Below, piece after piece: positions 58,833-64,000 of a stretch of 64,000 nt of DNA. Within the stretch, counting starts at the first letter, position 1. Every line of letters starts with the position of its first letter. Source of the stretch: Atriophallophorus winterbourni (taxonomy: Eukaryota; Platyhelminthes; Trematoda; Plagiorchiida; Microphallidae); the NCBI GenBank assembly GCA_013407085.1, contig JACCGJ010019403.1, forward strand, positions 62,001 to 126,000. Direction: 5' to 3'. A program made the position numbers and the translations under genes. The notes under the pieces were generated by a model. The model made no database searches and was not told where the DNA came from. It saw only the letters and a program-made list of their open reading frames with translations.

Positions 58833-60460
58833 TTTCAATCACAAACTCTTATTCGTAATTAGTGACATTCATGATTATTTTGCGATATAAATGAATGCAA
58901 ACAATTCATATCTCCGGCAGTTTTAGTGGCAAAACGGTTTTCAGTTAATTTCGTCATTATATCAAGGCGGTAAGTTTAGAATCATTTGTAAACAGATAAA
59001 AAGGTATAGAAACGGCTAACTAGTTATGTTAATCGCATTGCATCCTTGTCAACCATTCAAAAAGCTATGAAAACACTAATGTATTGTGTTGCTAAAGTCT
59101 TCGAGGTTGTACTAAACAACTACGGAACTAAAAAAAACATTTTCGTTAAAAATCGAATTCGATAACACACAGCTCTTCTGATGTATTTCAGTATGCTACT
59201 GCAAGAAATAGAGCAATCGGTTTTGTTCATTGTCTGATCGATATCATCGCTTGATTCAGCTGAATAAATGTTTTCGTTGAAATCTTAATGCAGAATAAAG
59301 TTCAACTGTTCAACCTGTAGGTGGTGACTCTACGAATTTCAAGAAACCTGTGTTAAATTATTTGGTGAATCAATGATTTATGTATTGATTGAAATGAAAC
59401 GCTTGATAGCAATTTTTAAAACTGCTATATCTGTGACTTGCTACTACTGACACGGTTCGACAGAACACAACCGTATCTGAACTCGTGTACTGACTGAAAG
59501 AAAGAATATCACAAAGCGAACGAGTGCGTGAATATCACACAGTGAGCGAAAATAACAATGTGCACTTACGATCGATCTTGATTGATGATTAATCGATAGT
59601 TTGTTCACTCTCTATACAACAAAACACTGGTAGAGTTCTAGTATATTGATCAACGTATTTCAGACTTTTTCATGGAAAATATACCACAATCATTTGCTAA
59701 CGACTAAAACTGCTACGATTTTGAGCACGCTTACATTAACATATTTAATTTATAATCTCCAAACAATTAATTATAATAAATTATTGATCGCAATCTTCTA
59801 AACTTTATCTCCATTAGACATAAAACGTCTTTTAAGTTTAATCGATGTTTGCTCGGGTGTCTTAACCCTTTGTCAACTGACGGTAACTGTTGTTACCACC
59901 TCAAATATTAGCCCATGGAAATTAAACAAGCGGTCGATTACTCATTAGCTCCCGTCGGTACCTCCAGTCACCATCGGAGTGCACTTGTCAGGCGGCGTCT
60001 GGCATCTGATCCTCGCAGGGCTCTTTCTACAACCAGTCAAGTGTGAACATTCATGCCGGTAAGTCCCGTGTTTGTTACTCCTAAATCATAATGTGTTTAT
60101 AAGTACTTCCACTCATTTAGTGCATTTCATATATTGCCAATTTGTTTATTATACAGTTCCGCTTGTTTATATACATTTGTTTATATAAAAAATGCACTGT
60201 TGATTTTTAACGATGTATATGTTTGAAGGCACTGCATTTACTGCCAGTATTGTGTAACCTGAAATATTTAACTCCAGAGTTGCTTATGTTTAATACGGAT
60301 TTCATTTTAGTCATTGTGTTGTAGACATATGGAAGCCAATTATTTTTGTTCTAACAAACATAATTCCTTTTTTATTCCTGCTAAGCAGATATAACACATA
60401 ACACGAGAGAATATGGAATTACGAAGCAAAAATAAATAAATACATAAACATTGATATAAT
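58829..60460. repeat. Duplicated segment, copy A
   Basis: It matches 62047-63615 in the same orientation, at an offset of about 3.2 kb, and includes the 5' end of a piggyBac element. Its first part (58.83-59.36 kb) is also a reverse-complement relative of the tandem-array unit (47.85-48.80 kb), for example TACTGCAAGAAATAGAGCAA against the array's minus strand. Thus it belongs to a dispersed repeat seen at least five times here. Confidence 0.85.
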
Positions 60461-61721
60461 GGGCCAAAAACTATTTTCAGAAAAATGGCAATTGACCAAA
60501 TATTGGAATTTCTATTTGACGATATGCCGTCAGACTTCAACGAAGATACAGATTGAGAATATGGAGAACAGGTCTTCCAAATAATGGTAAATCCATTAGA
60601 AATATATTGGCATCTTTAATAATTGGCAGCAGCACAAAAGACTTTCCTTAACTGATTGAAGACAAAGTTCTGAAAAAGGAGATTTTGACTAGAGATCCAC
60701 TTCTAACGGCATCACAGCTTTCAAATGGGAGGACTGAAAACCGGTGCACCTAATATCAAATTATCATGGTATAAACATGACTTCAGTTTAAAGAAAAAAA
60801 AGATGGTACTAAAGACACAGTCACATGCCCAAGCGTAGTGAGTGACTACAACAAGCAGATGGTTGGTGTGGATGAGCATGATAAGCTGCGTCAGCTGTAT
60901 TGAGTTGATCGTTGAAGTAAGAAATAATGGCACCTGCTGTTCTCCGGCTTATTAAACATGGCAATAGTCAATTCATACATTTTGTATACAGAATATAACG
61001 CTAATAATTAGATGACTCAATTTGATTACTACAGAAACGTAACTCGTGGTTTGCTATCTTATGCTCAAAGAACACGAATACGGCCAGCGAAACGGCGAAA
61101 GTCAAACTATTCCACTCCAGACTCCGTTCGTTTCGATAATGTAGAAATTCATCGGCCAGAATATACTACTAACAAGTATCGCTGTGAAGTTTGTTCAAAA
61201 AGCGAAATTTAAGAACGCCTCCTGAGTAAATGCTCCTACTGCGCGGTGCATCATTGTTACACAACAACAAAAAATTGCTTCCGAATAAAACACACTCAGA
61301 GTAAGCCTATAACCGTTTGTGTTACAAAGGATAAATATATCTTATTATACTGTATATTATAAAGTGGATAAATATTTTGTTATGTTCATTTCTTAATATT
61401 TCATTATATGATCACATGATTTTATAATTTTGGAATAAATAGGCAAAATGCATAAAACAATTTTGCGATGGGTTATACATACATGTATTTCAAAATCTTA
61501 TTAATATTAAAAAAATAATATCATTGTGTGTAATGAAGATATAGGTAAAATTACGTTCCAAAATACTGACGGTAACTGAAGTTACCAACTAAAAATATCC
61601 TGGAAAATATATACATCCAACATAAATATTAATCATGTGTTTATTTAATTCAGAATTAAGCAGAATAACACAAAACATTTCCTAAAATATTAATATCGGA
61701 TTCCCGTAGATAAAAGGTTGA
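59862..61721 (+). mobile_element. piggyBac-type DNA transposon, internally deleted
   Basis: The left end is TTAA (59862-59865) followed by CCCTTTGTCAACTGACGG. The right end reads GATAAAAGG followed by TTGA at 61709-61721, a decayed GACAAAGGGTTAA. CCCTTT-type termini at TTAA targets are diagnostic of piggyBac. Both ends also carry a subterminal GGTAACTG(T/A)(T/A)GTTACC-type palindrome (59881-59897 and 61570-61586). The transposase between them is broken and lacks its centre. At about 1.86 kb it is shorter than a complete element. Confidence 0.85.
60484..61290 (+). pseudogene. piggyBac transposase (PGBD4-like), broken
   Basis: The N-terminus reads MAIDQILEFLFDDMPSDFNE at 60484, acidic as usual. 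After a large internal gap the C-terminal half resumes with KPVHLISNYHG-like sequence near 60.75 kb. Then come DYNKQMVGVDEHDKLRQLY (60843-60900, the 'YN..MGGVD..D' catalytic region), SGLLNMAIVNSYILYTEYN, a plus-strand stretch at 61012-61212 ending YRCEVCSKSEI, and a Cys/His tail SKCSYCAVHHCY. Several stops, a G-to-V change in MGGVD and loss of the catalytic centre make it inactive. The original would be about 550-600 residues. Confidence 0.85.
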
Positions 61722-62046
61722 ATCGTCCGTTGATTCGAATCTTACGATCGTAAGTTGGTTTACTTAACTTCTATTTCGCAATGACGTTTCTAAACTTACC
61801 GCCTTAATATGATGACGAAATTAGCTGTAAAAAGTTTTGCCACTGAAAATGCCGGAGATGTGAATTGTTCTTATTAATTTATATCGCAAAATAATCATGA
61901 ATGTCACTTATTACGAATGAGAGTTTTGATTGAATATATCGCATTGAATATATAATAGAGTATATATATCTATCTTATATATATATATATACTATATATA
62001 TCTATATCATCAATATATCTCTATTAATATATCTATATATTATATA
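61722..62046. repeat. Inverted fragment and AT tract between the two duplicate copies
   Basis: 61777-61935 is the reverse complement of 58829-58990, for example TTACCGCCTTAATATGATGA against its counterpart near 58.96 kb. It is followed by an AT tract and then copy B in the forward orientation, which makes a large imperfect palindrome (61.78-62.21 kb) around the AT tract. Confidence 0.8.
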
Positions 62047-63615
62047 TGATATTTCAATCACAAACTCTCATTCGTAATAAGTGACATTCATGATTATTTT
62101 GCGATATGATTGAATATGAACAATTCACATCTCCGGCATTTTTAGTGGCAAAACGTTTTCCAGTTAATTTCATCATTATATCGGGACGGTAAGTTCAGAA
62201 TTATTTGTAAAGCATATTAAAAACCATAGGAACGGCTAACTAGTTATGTTAAATCGCAATGCATCCGTGTCAACCATTAGAAAAGCTATGAAAACACTAA
62301 TGTATTGTGTTGCTAAAGTCTTCGAATTGAATTGAAATTGAATTCGATAACACACAGCTCTTCTGATGTATTTCAGTATGCTACTGCAAGAAATAGAGCA
62401 ATCGGTTTTGTTCATTGTTTGATCGATATCATCGCTTGATTCAGCTGAATAAATGTTTTTGTTGAAATCTTAATGCAGAATGAAGTTCAACTGTTCAACC
62501 TGTAGGTGGTGACTCTACGAATTTGAAGAAACCTGTGTTAAATTATTTTGTGAATCAATGATTTATGTATTGATTAAATTAAACGCTTGATAGCGATTTT
62601 TAAAACTGCTATATCTGTGACTTGCTACTACTGACACGGTTCGACAGAACACAACCGTATCTGAACTCGTGTACTGACTGAATGAAAGAATATCACAAAG
62701 CGAACGAGTGCGTGAATATCACACAGTGAGCGAAAATAACAATGTGCACTTACGATCGATCTTGATTGATGATTAATCGATAGTTTGTTCACTCTCTATA
62801 CAACAAAACACTGGTAGAGTTCTAGTATATTGATCAATATACCACAATCATTTGCTAACGACTAAAACTGCTACGATTTTGAGCACGCTTACATTAACAT
62901 ATTTAATTTACAATCTCCAAACAATTAATTATAATAAATTATTGATAGCAATCTTTTAAACTTTATCTCCATTAGACATAAAACGTCTTTTAAGTTTAAT
63001 CCATGTTTGCTCGGGTGTCTTAACCCTTTGTCAACTGACGGTAACTGTAGTTACCACCTCAAATATTAGCCCATGGAAATTAAACAAGCGGTCAATTACT
63101 CATTAGCTCCCGTCGGTACCTCCAGTCACCATCGGAGTGCACTTGTCAGGCGGCGTCTGGCATCTGATCCTCGCAGGGCTCTTTCTACAACCAGTCAAGT
63201 GTGAACATTCTTGCCGGTAAGTCCCGTGTTTGTTACTCCTAAATCATAATGTGTTTATAAGTACTTCCACTCATTTAGTGCATTTCATATATTGCCAATT
63301 TGTTTATTATACAGTTCCGCTTGTTTATATACATTTGTTTATATAAAAAATGCACTGTTGATTTTTAACGATGTATATGTTTGAAGGCACTGCATTTACT
63401 GCCAGTATTGTGTAACTGAACTATTAACTCCAGCGTTGCTGATGTTTAATACGGATTTCATTTAGTCTTGTGTTGTAGACATATGGAAGCCAATTATTTT
63501 TGTTCTAACAAACATAATTCCCTTTTTATTCCTGCTAAGCAGATATAACACATAACACGAAAGAATATGGAATTACGAAGCAAAAATAAATAAATACATA
63601 AACATTGATATAATG
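62047..63615. repeat. Duplicated segment, copy B
   Basis: Second copy of 58829-60460 with small indels (for example about 35 bases missing near 62.33 kb, and a missing stretch at 62.84 kb). It stops at GATATAATG, where a LINE 3' end begins. Confidence 0.85.
63020..63615 (+). mobile_element. Second piggyBac 5' end, cut off by a LINE
   Basis: TTAA (63020-63023) then CCCTTTGTCAACTGACGG, the same as at 59862, with the same flanking sequence outside the TTAA. The insertion therefore predates the segment duplication. The element breaks at 63615, before the transposase start. Confidence 0.8.
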
Positions 63616-64000
63616 TGTTGTTGTTGTTGGCCTCCGTCGGTCGATGTTGACCATGGATGTACATCACATTGCATGAATTTCATGTTTTGCAGCATTTTGA
63701 ATGACTAAACAGTCCGATTCGGGAGGAACAATCTCTCCCGCAGCGCTTGCAACGATAGTCAGAACTCTGTTGTATTGCATCAGTTGCACGCCGGCGGCGT
63801 GATCTGCCTTCAGCAGCCAAGAGCTGTATTTGCACCTCCCCGGCTTGCAGACGACGCCATACACAATGCTCCAAAGTGAGCGGTAAAGAGCAAGTTCTTC
63901 CCAGCTTGCGGGGTCAATGTCACGAGCTTTCATATCTCTTTTGCAAACATCTTTGTACCGCAAGTGCAGTCTGCCCAATGGTCGACTTCCTAATTGCAAC
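63616..64000 (-). mobile_element. 3' end of an RTE-like LINE, continuing beyond the window
   Basis: On the minus strand two overlapping frames give the C-terminus of the polyprotein. The first reads RPLGRLHLRYKDVCKRDMKA, then IDPASWEELALYRSLW. After a frameshift near 63.87 kb the second continues to YRCKRCGRDCSSRIGLFSHS, a CCHC/CCHH-type zinc finger that ends this LINE family. The 3' UTR (GATGTACATCCATGGTCAAC, then GGCCAACAACAACAACA) abuts the broken piggyBac copy. The same UTR block ends the relic at 34.3 kb. A (CAA)n end is the likely insertion tail. Confidence 0.8.

Overview
This window looks like AT-rich, intron-rich nuclear DNA of a flatworm, most likely a digenean trematode. No open frame exceeds about 130 codons, there is no operon structure, and no rRNA or tRNA gene was recognised. 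The content is decayed non-LTR retrotransposons (CR1-like and RTE-like), a Ty3/Gypsy tail, a deleted piggyBac element and several short elements carrying hammerhead ribozymes (HHRs). A SINE with Pol III boxes plus an HHR, as at 9055-9270, is a known hallmark of schistosome-type genomes (the Sm-alpha family). The taxon is inferred from this, not proven.

Layout. 1-3.4 kb: nothing recognised. 3.4-7.3 kb: a reverse transcriptase (RT) scrap, then a decayed CR1-like LINE with traces of ORF1, endonuclease and RT (+). 9.05-9.27 kb: HHR-bearing SINE. 9.8-10.5 kb: a decayed HHR pair in inverted orientation. 12.0-13.3 kb: CR1-like relic (-). 16.7-18.1 kb: a decayed HHR/SINE copy, then one exon-like segment on each strand. 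25.9-26.5 kb: a well preserved 5'-truncated CR1 tail (-). 28.2-28.6 kb: intact minimal HHR. 29.9-34.4 kb: a CR1-like and then an RTE-like relic (+). 35.7-37.9 kb: two CR1-like relics (-). 39.7-40.9 kb: second RTE-like relic (+). 47.7-55.9 kb: a tandem array of three units of about 3 kb. Two units hold a 404-bp HHR element with target-site duplications; the third has the empty site. 56.5-57.5 kb: Gypsy integrase tail, LTR-like sequence and a 196-bp inverted repeat. 58.0-63.6 kb: inverted HHR remnants, and a 1.6-kb duplication that includes a piggyBac insertion. 63.6-64.0 kb: 3' end of an RTE-like LINE (-).

Host genes. Six minus-strand segments (57.8, 56.3, 43.1, 39.5, 28.9 and 18.0 kb) are open between good splice sites. 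The first encodes a signal peptide and is phase-compatible with the second. The 43.1, 39.5 and 28.9 kb segments also join in one frame. They may be one long gene for a secreted or membrane protein whose introns carry most of the repeats. By eye the 43.1-28.9 kb part resembles the calf (membrane-proximal) domains of integrin alpha, but weakly. A separate plus-strand exon candidate lies at 17.4 kb.

The most interesting content is the ribozyme material. There are four HHR cores with complete catalytic sequence in three unrelated contexts, at least six decayed relatives, and an empty-versus-filled pair showing that one HHR element was mobile.
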